From positions 1 to 64,000 of the forward strand of contig JAAUYQ010000093.1 in assembly GCA_014805015.1 (NCBI GenBank): a stretch of 64,000 bases of DNA. The letters run 5' to 3'. The position numbers and the translations under genes are program-made. Below are positions 1 to 7,975 of this stretch, one piece after another (position 1 is the first letter of the stretch; every line of letters starts with the position of its first letter). The notes below the pieces were generated by a model. That model saw only the letters and a list, made by a program, of their open reading frames with translations, had not been told where the DNA came from and made no database searches. Source of the stretch: Clostridia bacterium (GTDB lineage Bacteria; Bacillota; Clostridia; Christensenellales; Christensenellaceae).

Positions 1-18
1 AGAAAACGGTTGCCGCAA

Positions 19-95
19 GGCCTGGTAGTTCAGTTGGTTAGAACGCTAGCCTGTCACGCTAGAGGTCGAGAGTTCGAGTCTCTTCCAGGTCGCCA
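19..95 (+). tRNA. tRNA-Asp (GTC)
   Basis: Full cloverleaf with a 7-bp acceptor stem, anticodon GTC in the loop, a T-arm with TTCGAGT and an encoded CCA end. First of five closely spaced tRNAs that probably form one transcript from a promoter left of the window. An identical copy lies on the minus strand at 31939-32015. Confidence 0.97.
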
Positions 96-125
96 TCTTG
101 TCTCTTCTGCTGGGAAGAGACACAT

Positions 126-201
126 GCCTCGGTAGCTCAGTCGGTAGAGCAAGGGACTGAAAATCCCTGTGTCGGTGGTTCGATTCCACTCTGAGGCACC
201 A
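126..201 (+). tRNA. tRNA-Phe (GAA)
   Basis: Acceptor GCCTCGG pairs with CTGAGGC. The anticodon loop reads CTGAAAA with anticodon GAA, and CCA is encoded. Second gene of the tRNA cluster. Confidence 0.97.
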
Positions 202-206
202 CAGTT

Positions 207-282
207 GCTGGTGTAGCTCAATTGGTAGAGCAGCTGATTTGTAATCAGCAGGTCGCGGGTTCGAGTCCCATCACCAGCTCCA
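207..282 (+). tRNA. tRNA-Thr (TGT)
   Basis: Acceptor GCTGGTG pairs with CACCAGC. The anticodon is TGT, flanked by T and A residues, and CCA is encoded. Only five bases separate it from the preceding tRNA-Phe. Confidence 0.97.
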
Positions 283-286
283 CTGA

Positions 287-371
<85 letters not shown>

Positions 372-376
372 GCAGT

Positions 377-463
377 GCGGATATGGCGGAATTGGTAGAC
401 GCGCTAGATTCAGGTTCTAGTGAGTGTACGCTCATGGAGGTTCAAGTCCTCTTATCCGCACCA
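377..463 (+). tRNA. tRNA-Leu (CAG)
   Basis: Class II tRNA with a long variable arm. Acceptor GCGGATA pairs with TATCCGC, the anticodon is CAG, and CCA is encoded. Last gene of the cluster, immediately before a terminator. Confidence 0.96.
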
Positions 464-466
464 AAT

Positions 467-499
467 AAAAGGAGCCGTTTCAAAGAAGCGGCTCCTTTT
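467..499 (+). terminator. Bidirectional rho-independent terminator
   Basis: An 11-bp stem, AAAAGGAGCCG / CGGCTCCTTTT, with a short TTC/GAA inner extension ends the tRNA operon. Because the stem is A-rich on one side and T-rich on the other, it can also serve the convergent glycosidase gene on the minus strand. Confidence 0.9.
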
Positions 500-520
500 G
501 CAGTTTGGGGGTGGACCTGG

Positions 521-2509
521 TCAGGAAGCGGGCAGGAACTTGAGCGTTAAGGCGGCCGGATCACTTAGCAGACGTGCCTCACGAACAAGGTCGGCGATAC
601 TGGGCTGAGAACCGCTGCCGGCGAAATCCGCGGCCGCCAGGTACGGTCCTGTAAGCGGCTGGCTGCCGTTGACAGCGCGGGCCACAGCGACGAGCTGCGC
701 GATCGTGATTCGTCCGGTGCCGAGTACGTCGCCCTGCACGATAACAGTATGCTCGGAGAGAACGGTGCCCTGCGGGCCGTGGACGATGAGGATGCAGCCG
801 GTTGAGACCGGGTCGTCCTCGGCGAGCACCTGACCGTTCCGCATGATTTCGGCTGTGCGGCCAGCGGCGCCGAACTGCGCGAGAGCCTGGCTGCAGGTCA
901 CGTGGTCTACGGCAGGTGCCGGCTGCTGCATATGAAAACGGGCAAATACGAACCGGCCGGACTCGCTCAGGGCGTCCTCAGTCCAGACAATATCCGGCGA
1001 GGTCCCGGGCCGGAGTGCTGCCGAAGATTCATCCTTGTCGCACAGAGACCAGTTGCACCAGCTGATCCCGCGCTGATCCATCCAGGACATCCATTCTTCG
1101 GAAGAGTCCAGGAATACGCCTCCCGAACCATCAGCGGCGGAGGTGCCCCATTCGGAGACGAACAGCGGGGCTCCCATGGCGAGTGCCCGGTCCGCTTTAT
1201 CGCGGAGCGCCTGATGATGCGTTCCGGCATAAAAGTGCAGGGTATACATGAGGTTGCTGCCAGACACCGGGTCGGCTGCCGCCTGATCCACATCCTGATC
1301 CCAGGTGGGAGAGCCGATGAGGATGACGCCCCTGCTGGAATGCGCGCGGATCACGCCTGTCATACGCTCGGCATATGGCTTTACGTCTCCGCTCCAGGTG
1401 ATGTTGCCGTTGGGTTCGTTGCAGATCTCGTAGAGCACGTTGGGTACGTCGGCGTACCTGGTGGACATAGAGTCAAAAAAGGCTGCTGCCGCATCTGCGT
1501 GCGTGAGGGGGTTTCCGTCCTGCAGGATGTGCCAGTCAATGATCACGTACATGTCGAGGGCAACAGCATTGTCGACGGCGCGGACGACACGCTCGGTCAT
1601 CTCCTGCGGATTCTGCATATAGCCGCCTTCCTCAACGTACATGGCGACCCGGAAGATGTTGGCGCTGCGGCTGGCGGTGTTCGCTATGGACTGCCGGTTG
1701 GTGTACTGCGGAAACCACTGGATTCCGTGTGAGCTCATGCCGGTCAGTACGACCGGCTGCCCATGTTCGTTCAGGAGCCGCGTTCCCTCGACCCGCAGCC
1801 AGCCGTTCTGCGAGACGCCGCCGGCTGCAGGACGCGAAGAAGCTGTGGGGACCGGCGCGGAAGTGCTGGGAGCAGTTGAAGGGGAGGCGTCGCCATCAGA
1901 AACCCGTGCAGCATTGTAGACCCACAGGCAGGCATCGCCGCGGGTAAGATCGGCCCGCGGAAAGAACGGCGTGCCGCTGCGATGGTCAAAGACGCCTTTT
2001 GCAAGACCGCCCAGCACACCGAAGTAGTAGCGCCCGCTGACTTCAGCAAAGTCGCTGATTCTGGCACTCTCGGCTGTATAGTCGTACTCAACGCCGCGGC
2101 CGAAATAAGCGGCCACGACGATATTGGCACCGAGTTCGCGGCTGATCGGGGAAGACGGGCTGCCCGGCTGGTCCGGCGGGATCTGATCCCAGTCAAACCA
2201 GCCGGCGTCGAGTGCAGCCTGCAGGTAGCCGGCGTCCGCCCCCTCGTAGCTGCCCGAAGTGGGCGCCACACGTTTCTGCATGCAGATCATCTTGACGTAG
2301 TCTTGAGCCGTGATCGGTTCGTCGGGACCGAACCGGTTCGGTGCAAGCGGCTGAATGCAGCCGGCGTCCACCAGCGCGGCAATTGCCTGTGCTTGCGGCG
2401 TGCCGGGCGGCACGTCTTCGAACGCTGACTCAGAAAGGGCCGTCTGCGCAGGCAGCGCCAGACAGATCAGGCAGCTTACGGCGAGCAGCAGTGCTGTTAT
2501 GGTTTTCAA
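521..2509 (-). CDS. Secreted GH5 glycoside hydrolase with SLH-like and degenerate dockerin-like modules
   Basis: Probable extracellular endoglucanase/mannanase-type enzyme of 662 residues. The TTG start is chosen because AAAGGAGG lies 8 bases upstream and a signal peptide follows at once (hydrophobic core about residues 5-22). Two SLH-like segments follow (about 30-80 and 150-205, with FEDVPPG and DFAEVSG openings), then a Ser/Pro/Thr linker and a GH5-type barrel at about 235-525. The acid/base Glu is in CNEP (E365) and the nucleophile Glu in SEWG (E453). The C-terminus (about 555-655) resembles a dockerin-associated module plus two dockerin-like repeats (GDVLGTGRI and ADFAGSG), but most Ca-binding Asp/Asn positions are replaced. 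Family assignment is by motif; the substrate is not determined. Confidence 0.82.
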   Translation of the reverse strand: MKTITALLLAVSCLICLALPAQTALSESAFEDVPPGTPQAQAIAALVDAGCIQPLAPNRFGPDEPITAQDYVKMICMQKRVAPTSGSYEGADAGYLQAALDAGWFDWDQIPPDQPGSPSSPISRELGANIVVAAYFGRGVEYDYTAESARISDFAEVSGRYYFGVLGGLAKGVFDHRSGTPFFPRADLTRGDACLWVYNAARVSDGDASPSTAPSTSAPVPTASSRPAAGGVSQNGWLRVEGTRLLNEHGQPVVLTGMSSHGIQWFPQYTNRQSIANTASRSANIFRVAMYVEEGGYMQNPQEMTERVVRAVDNAVALDMYVIIDWHILQDGNPLTHADAAAAFFDSMSTRYADVPNVLYEICNEPNGNITWSGDVKPYAERMTGVIRAHSSRGVILIGSPTWDQDVDQAAADPVSGSNLMYTLHFYAGTHHQALRDKADRALAMGAPLFVSEWGTSAADGSGGVFLDSSEEWMSWMDQRGISWCNWSLCDKDESSAALRPGTSPDIVWTEDALSESGRFVFARFHMQQPAPAVDHVTCSQALAQFGAAGRTAEIMRNGQVLAEDDPVSTGCILIVHGPQGTVLSEHTVIVQGDVLGTGRITIAQLVAVARAVNGSQPLTGPYLAAADFAGSGSQPSIADLVREARLLSDPAALTLKFLPAS

Positions 2510-2538
2510 ATCTGAGACCTCCTTTTGGTTTTGTCCCG

Positions 2539-2567
2539 AGTCTAGAGAGTTGTCTGGTGAATTGCAA
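2539..2567 (-). promoter_or_regulatory. Sigma-A-type promoter for the GH5 gene
   Basis: On the minus strand a -35 TTGCAA (2562-2567) and a -10 TAGACT (2539-2544) are separated by exactly 17 bases. The predicted start lies just upstream of the AAAGGAGG ribosome binding site of the glycosidase gene. Confidence 0.55.
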
Positions 2568-2632
2568 TTTAGAGCCGGAGCAATGCTCACTCTGCTTTGC
2601 TGAGCCCGACAGCCTAATCTGCAGGCAGGAAT

Positions 2633-3796
2633 ATGACGCATGATACTGTCCCGGAAACGAATACCGGGAACACGCAGACTGGACGGCGCAGGCCGCTCAC
2701 ATGGCGCCGTCTGGCGCTGCGCGCACTATGGCTTCTTCTATACCCGGCCGCATTCCTCAGCGTCAGCTTTGTGCGCTCGCGGCCTGGACTTGTCGAGAGT
2801 GTCTATTCGCAGGGCATTTATCCACCGCTCAGTGAGACGATCGGCGGCGCGTTCAGCATGTTTCCGTTTTCGTTTGCTGAGATGCTGGTGTACAGTATTG
2901 TGGCCTTTCTTGTATGGTTCGCTGCATCGAGTATCTCTCGGGCTGTGCGCCGCCGTCTGCCGCTGCGCCGTTTTCTTAACTCGCTCCTGATGATTCTTAT
3001 TGTGGGCGGCGCCGGCCTCAACGCTTTTTACTGGATGTGGGGATTCAATTACTTTCGCGTGCCGCTCCGAAACCGGCTGGGTATCGTGCAGACGGAGCGC
3101 ACACCGGAGCAGCTCGAGTCGCTCTGCCTGCTGCTGGCAGAGGCTGCCAACCGGACCCGGAGCGGCCTCGAGGAAAACAACGAAGGCATTTTCGTGTTCC
3201 AGGGCGGCCAGCGGGAAGCACTCAAGCTGATCCCGGCGGCATACGCGAACCTGGGGAAAATCCTGCCGCTGTTTGACCGCAGAGTGTACAGGCCGAAACC
3301 CGTGCTCGCTTCGGAACTGATGAGCTACGCCGGCATCTCCGGCATCTTCATTCCGTTTACAGAAGAGGCCAATGTAAACGTTGCGGATCCACCGCTGCTT
3401 GTCGGCTCATCAGCTGCACACGAGACAGCGCATTTCCTGGGAATCGCCAGTGAAGATGAGGCGAACTTCACGGCCTATCTGGCCTGCCTGGCGTCCGACA
3501 GCCCGGAACTGGAGTACTCGGGACTGATGCTGGCCCTGATTCACGCCGGCAATGCGCTGAGCCGCGTTGATCGGAGTGCCTATGCCGACCTGTGGAAAAG
3601 CTACAGCGATGCCGTTGTCCGCGACCTTGATCAGTACAATGCGTATCTGCAGTCACATCAGGGAGAGGTGGCGGAAACGGTGGACAAAGTGAATGACAAC
3701 TATCTCAAGGCAAACGGACAGGCAGCCGGCGTGGCAAGTTATGGTCAGATGGTGGATCTTCTGCTTGACTATTATGGGAGAGCGGCTGAACCGTAA
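2633..3796 (+). CDS. DUF3810-type membrane protein with zinc-protease-like HETAH motif
   Basis: A 387-residue protein with three predicted membrane segments near the N-terminus (about 26-46, 76-99 and 113-135) and a large following domain. That domain carries HETAH at 263-267 and a nearby EDEAN (about 274-278), the arrangement of an HExxH zinc metallopeptidase with a downstream Glu ligand. It matches my recollection of the DUF3810 family, whose function is unknown to me. The start is the ATG after GGCAGGA. It is divergent from the glycosidase and has no obvious operon partner downstream. Confidence 0.75.
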   Translation: MTHDTVPETNTGNTQTGRRRPLTWRRLALRALWLLLYPAAFLSVSFVRSRPGLVESVYSQGIYPPLSETIGGAFSMFPFSFAEMLVYSIVAFLVWFAASSISRAVRRRLPLRRFLNSLLMILIVGGAGLNAFYWMWGFNYFRVPLRNRLGIVQTERTPEQLESLCLLLAEAANRTRSGLEENNEGIFVFQGGQREALKLIPAAYANLGKILPLFDRRVYRPKPVLASELMSYAGISGIFIPFTEEANVNVADPPLLVGSSAAHETAHFLGIASEDEANFTAYLACLASDSPELEYSGLMLALIHAGNALSRVDRSAYADLWKSYSDAVVRDLDQYNAYLQSHQGEVAETVDKVNDNYLKANGQAAGVASYGQMVDLLLDYYGRAAEP

Positions 3797-3944
3797 CGAA
3801 CAAAGTTGCTGCGGGGCTGATCTGGAGAACGTGCTTTGCACATCCGTGGATACGGCAGAAATGCTGCAAACGGAACGGACTTCTGCCTGCCGCATAACAC
3901 GCCGGCAAATGGAATCCCATGGCCAGGTTCTGTCTGCAGTGTCA

Positions 3945-4003
3945 GTTTTCCACATAGAGATTCACGCATGGCTTCCCAAAAGTATTGAGCAGGTGTGGAA
4001 AAC
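3945..4003. repeat. Inverted repeat of DnaA-box-like sequence upstream of miaB
   Basis: GTTTTCCACA (3945-3954) and TGTGGAAAAC (3994-4003) are perfect 10-base inverted copies separated by 39 bases. Each contains TTTTCCACA, one base from the DnaA consensus TTATCCACA. They lie just upstream of the miaB promoter in an otherwise gene-free 256-base stretch. Confidence 0.6.
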
Positions 4004-4037
4004 TCCGACAGCGCAGACCATGGCCGAAATTTCTTTC

Positions 4038-4046
4038 TGATATAAT
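4038..4046 (+). promoter_or_regulatory. Extended -10 promoter directly in front of miaB
   Basis: TGATATAAT gives a TGn extended -10 followed by a perfect TATAAT (4041-4046). No convincing -35 is seen. Transcription would start at about 4052-4053, at or next to the miaB ATG. Confidence 0.6.
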
Positions 4047-4052
4047 AAAGCA

Positions 4053-5396
4053 ATGAACGAAAACACAGGATTGTCCCCAGAGGTCAGAGGACTGTATCAT
4101 GTCGTCTCGTACGGGTGTCAGATGAATGCACATGAGTCGGAAAAGATTGCCGGTCTGCTCGAGAAAGCGGGTTACGTGCCGACCTGCGAGCCGGCAGAGG
4201 CGGACGTTCTGGTGCTGAACACCTGCTGCGTCCGCGACAGCGCTGAGCAGCGCATCATCGGGCATATCGGCACACTGAAAAAATACAAGCAGCGGCGCCC
4301 GGACATGAAGATCGCAGTTGTGGGCTGCCTGACACAGCGGAGGGATGCTGCAGAGAGACTCGCCCGGACGTTCCCTTTTGTTGACATCATTCTCGGCACG
4401 CAGGATCTGTCTGCCCTGAGCACAGCGCTCGAAAGGATGGATCCGGTCCGTGACTGGCAGGAGACGAAGCATCTCAACGACGCGGTCGACGAACGCGACC
4501 GGCTGCCGGCAGTGCGGGCAGAGGGTCCGAGCGCCCAGATCAACATCATGTACGGATGCGACAATTTCTGCACATACTGCATTGTGCCGCACGTTCGCGG
4601 TCCCGAACGCTCGCGGGGGGCTGCGGCCGTGCTCGAGGAAGCGTGGCAGCTCGAGCAGGCAGGATACCGGGAAGTGCAGCTGCTGGGGCAGAATGTGAAC
4701 TCATACTGCAGCGAGGTGGACTTCTGCGGGCTGCTTGAGCGGCTGCTCGCGGAAACAGCCATTGACCGGATTCGTTTCATGACCAGTCATCCGAAGGATC
4801 TCTCAGACAGGCTCATCGAGCTGATCAGTCGGGAAAAGCGGCTCTGCTCGCACATTCACCTGCCGCTGCAGTCGGGATCCGATGCCGTTCTGCGCCGCAT
4901 GAACCGCCGCTACACGGCAGCGCAGTATCTGGATCTGGCCGACCGCATCCGGAGTGCTGTTCCGGACATTACACTGACCACAGATCTCATTGTGGGCTTC
5001 CCCGGAGAGACAGATGCAGATTTCGCAGAAACGCTCGCCATGGTTGAAAAGGTGCGGTTTGCTTCTGCCTATACGTTTGTCTATTCGCCCCGACGGGGCA
5101 CACCGGCAGCTGCGATGCCGAATCAGGTGTCCAAGGAAACCAAGAAACGGAGGATCATGAAGCTGATCGATCTGCAGCAGGCTGTAACGCATGAGCTGAA
5201 CCGGGAGCGGATCGGCCGGACGGAGCAGGTGCTTGTGACGGGTCTGGCAGCGCGCGGAACCGGCGATATGACCGGCCGGAGCGACGGGGGCCGGACGGTG
5301 AACTTTCCCGGACCGGAAAGCATGACGGGCCGTATTGTGCCGGTGCGGATCACAGACGCCAAAAGTTCCACCCTGTATGGGCAGCTGGAGGTCTGA
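4053..5396 (+). CDS. miaB: tRNA-2-methylthio-N6-dimethylallyladenosine synthase MiaB
   Basis: Radical-SAM methylthiotransferase that adds the 2-methylthio group to i6A37 of tRNAs reading UNN codons. The 447-residue protein has the N-terminal UPF0004 domain with the auxiliary-cluster cysteines C22, C58 and C92. The radical-SAM motif CxxxCxxC is C169, C173 and C176, and a C-terminal TRAM-like domain follows. The start ATG has no Shine-Dalgarno sequence and sits about 7 bases after the -10 box, so the message may be leaderless. It heads an operon with mutS two bases downstream, and miaA, which makes the substrate i6A, is in the same operon. Confidence 0.96.
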   Translation: MNENTGLSPEVRGLYHVVSYGCQMNAHESEKIAGLLEKAGYVPTCEPAEADVLVLNTCCVRDSAEQRIIGHIGTLKKYKQRRPDMKIAVVGCLTQRRDAAERLARTFPFVDIILGTQDLSALSTALERMDPVRDWQETKHLNDAVDERDRLPAVRAEGPSAQINIMYGCDNFCTYCIVPHVRGPERSRGAAAVLEEAWQLEQAGYREVQLLGQNVNSYCSEVDFCGLLERLLAETAIDRIRFMTSHPKDLSDRLIELISREKRLCSHIHLPLQSGSDAVLRRMNRRYTAAQYLDLADRIRSAVPDITLTTDLIVGFPGETDADFAETLAMVEKVRFASAYTFVYSPRRGTPAAAMPNQVSKETKKRRIMKLIDLQQAVTHELNRERIGRTEQVLVTGLAARGTGDMTGRSDGGRTVNFPGPESMTGRIVPVRITDAKSSTLYGQLEV

Positions 5397-5398
5397 GT

Positions 5399-7972
5399 AT
5401 GGCAGAACTGACACCGATGATGCGGCAGTATATGGACATCAAAGAACAGAATCGGGATGCCATCCTGATGTACAGACTGGGTGATTTCTACGAAATGTTC
5501 TTTGATGATGCCCAGACGGCTGCCCGCGAGCTTGACCTGGTGCTCACCGGCCGTGATTGCGGTCTGGAAGAACGGGCCCCTATGTGCGGCGTGCCGTACC
5601 ACGCCGTGGACAGCTATATCGGCCGGCTGGTCGATAAGGGTTACAAGGTCGCCGTCTGCGAGCAGCTTGAGGATCCCAAGACGGCAAAAGGCCTGGTGAA
5701 GCGCGGCATCACCCGGATCGTCACGGCTGGGACGCTCACTTCACCCGAGATGCTGAAAGAGGATGAGAACAACTACCTGATGGTCATTGCTGCGGACAAG
5801 GACACGTACGGGATCAGCTGGTGCGACGTCTCCACTGGGGAATTCAGCTATCAGGACAGACTGTCGCTGCGGGACCTGGCCAACGAGATTCTGCGGCTGC
5901 ATCCGCGGGAAGTTCTGATGACAGAGTCCCAGATCCGCACCCTGCCGCCGGAACTGGAGGCGGCATTCTCGGCAGCAGGTACGGTACGGACAGGAGCTCC
6001 GGACTGGCTCATCCGGGATCAGGGAGCGAGAGAGACCCTGGAACACCACTTTGCTGTCAGAAGTCTGGCGAGTTTTGACGCGAATGTGATGACACCGGGC
6101 CTGCGCGCGGCGGGAGCGCTCCTGGGGCATCTGCATGAAACGCAGAAGAATTCGCTCGCACACATCACGGCGCTGCGGCCGGTCAGGAGACAGTCTTTCA
6201 TGATGCTTGACGCCTCGGCTGTCCGGAACCTCGAGCTTGTGGAAACGATTGCCGAGGGGAAGCGCAGGGGTTCGCTGCTCTGGCTGCTCGACCGTACACG
6301 TACAGCAGCGGGTGGCCGGCTGCTGCGCCGCACTATTCTGGAGCCGCTCCTGCGCCGGGACGACATCAACCGCAGGCTCGATGCGGTGGAAACGCTGAAC
6401 AGGGATCCAGTGCTGCTTGGACAGATCCGGCAGGCTCTCGACGGTGTGCGGGATCTGGAACGGATACTCTCGAGGCTGGCGTACGGAACACTGGACGCGA
6501 GGGACGCTCTGGCTCTCAGACAGTCTTTTGCAGCACTCCCGGCGCTGAAAGATGCGGTAAGTGCAGCTCCCGGAACGGCACTTGCGGACCTCTGCGCCGA
6601 CCTGGATGTCATGGCGGATCTTCACAGCCTGCTTGACCGCGCGCTGCTTGACGAGGCCCCGCCATCGATAACAGATGGTAAGCTCCTGCGGAAAGGGTAT
6701 TCTGAAGAGCTTGACAGCCTGATTGAACTGGCTGATTCAGGCATGGAGAAGCTGGTGGAGCTGGAGACGAGGGAGAAGGAGAAAACAGGAATACGGACGC
6801 TCCGCGTCAAGTACAACCGGGTCTTCGGTTACTTTATTGAGGTTTCCAAAGGTGCTCTGGGGAGTGTGCCGGACTACTACCACCGCAAACAGACCCTGGC
6901 GAACGGTGAACGGTACGTGACGGACGAACTGAAAGCGCTCGAAGAATCCCTGCTGAGTGCCTCGGAGCGGCGCGCTGAGCTTGAGTACGCTCTGTTTCTC
7001 GAGATCCGGACTGTTCTCCGCGAGAACGTCGCGCGTATCCAGAAGACTGCCCGCGCTGCAGCGCAGCTGGACGTGCTGCAGTCACTTGCCCAGGCTGCTT
7101 ACGAGAATAACTATGTCCGGCCGCGGATCACAGACGACGGTGTTATCGACATCCGCGGCGGCCGGCATCCTGTTGTGGAAAAACTGGTCCGCCGCTCCTT
7201 TGTGCCAAACGATGCGTGTCTGGACGTTCGGGACAACCGCCTTCTCGTCATCACCGGACCCAACATGGCAGGCAAGAGCACCTTCATGCGCCAGACCGGA
7301 CTCATTGTCCTGATGGCGCACCTTGGAAGCTTCGTGCCGGCTGAGAGCGCCTCAGTCTGTCTTGTGGATCGCATTTTTACCCGTGTGGGGGCGTCGGACG
7401 ACCTGGCCTCCGGTCAGAGCACCTTTATGGTGGAAATGAATGAGCTTGCCGGGATCCTGCACAATGCGACCAGCCGCAGCCTGCTGATCCTCGACGAGAT
7501 CGGCCGCGGCACATCCACATCAGACGGCCTTGCCATAGCGCGGGCTTCTGCTGAATACATTCTGGACACGACTGGCGCCAAGGCACTGTTTGCAACCCAC
7601 TATCACGAGCTTATCTCGCTGGCAGAAGAACGCAGCGGTGCGCAGAACTACTCGGTTGCTGTGAAGGAGATCGGGCAGGACATTATCTTTCTGCATCACA
7701 TCGTTCCCGGCGGTACCGACCGTAGTTTCGGGATCGAGGTGGCGCGGCTTGCAGGGCTGCCCGCAGATGTCATTGCCCGTTCGCGGGAGATTCTGCGTCA
7801 GCTGCAGGGAGAGCCCATAAAAACGCTGGTGGATGCTGCTCCTGTACTGGGCGACTGCCCGGAAGCGCTTCAGAGAATCCTCGAAGTCAATCTGGACACC
7901 CTGGCGCCTCTTGAGGCGCTGAACCTGATCTACACTTTGAAACAGCAGCTGAAGGAAAGAGGCGAAAACTGA
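5399..7972 (+). CDS. mutS: DNA mismatch repair protein MutS
   Basis: Mismatch-recognition ATPase of 857 residues, normal for the family. The N-terminal mismatch-binding domain is recognisable (GDFYEMFFDDA, with the Phe-x-Glu of the FYE motif). The C-terminal ABC-type ATPase has Walker A GPNMAGKST at about 620 and the Walker B/D-loop region DEIGRGTSTSDG at about 699. The ATG lies two bases after the miaB stop and the mutL ATG follows within 4 bases, so the three genes are co-transcribed and probably translationally coupled. Confidence 0.98.
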   Translation: MAELTPMMRQYMDIKEQNRDAILMYRLGDFYEMFFDDAQTAARELDLVLTGRDCGLEERAPMCGVPYHAVDSYIGRLVDKGYKVAVCEQLEDPKTAKGLVKRGITRIVTAGTLTSPEMLKEDENNYLMVIAADKDTYGISWCDVSTGEFSYQDRLSLRDLANEILRLHPREVLMTESQIRTLPPELEAAFSAAGTVRTGAPDWLIRDQGARETLEHHFAVRSLASFDANVMTPGLRAAGALLGHLHETQKNSLAHITALRPVRRQSFMMLDASAVRNLELVETIAEGKRRGSLLWLLDRTRTAAGGRLLRRTILEPLLRRDDINRRLDAVETLNRDPVLLGQIRQALDGVRDLERILSRLAYGTLDARDALALRQSFAALPALKDAVSAAPGTALADLCADLDVMADLHSLLDRALLDEAPPSITDGKLLRKGYSEELDSLIELADSGMEKLVELETREKEKTGIRTLRVKYNRVFGYFIEVSKGALGSVPDYYHRKQTLANGERYVTDELKALEESLLSASERRAELEYALFLEIRTVLRENVARIQKTARAAAQLDVLQSLAQAAYENNYVRPRITDDGVIDIRGGRHPVVEKLVRRSFVPNDACLDVRDNRLLVITGPNMAGKSTFMRQTGLIVLMAHLGSFVPAESASVCLVDRIFTRVGASDDLASGQSTFMVEMNELAGILHNATSRSLLILDEIGRGTSTSDGLAIARASAEYILDTTGAKALFATHYHELISLAEERSGAQNYSVAVKEIGQDIIFLHHIVPGGTDRSFGIEVARLAGLPADVIARSREILRQLQGEPIKTLVDAAPVLGDCPEALQRILEVNLDTLAPLEALNLIYTLKQQLKERGEN

Positions 7973-7975
7973 GAG

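Noticed and set aside
902-1732. Long plus-strand frame opposite the GH5 gene
   Set aside because: Shadow of the glycosidase coding sequence with no recognisable domain; the minus frame has signal peptide, ribosome binding site and catalytic motifs.
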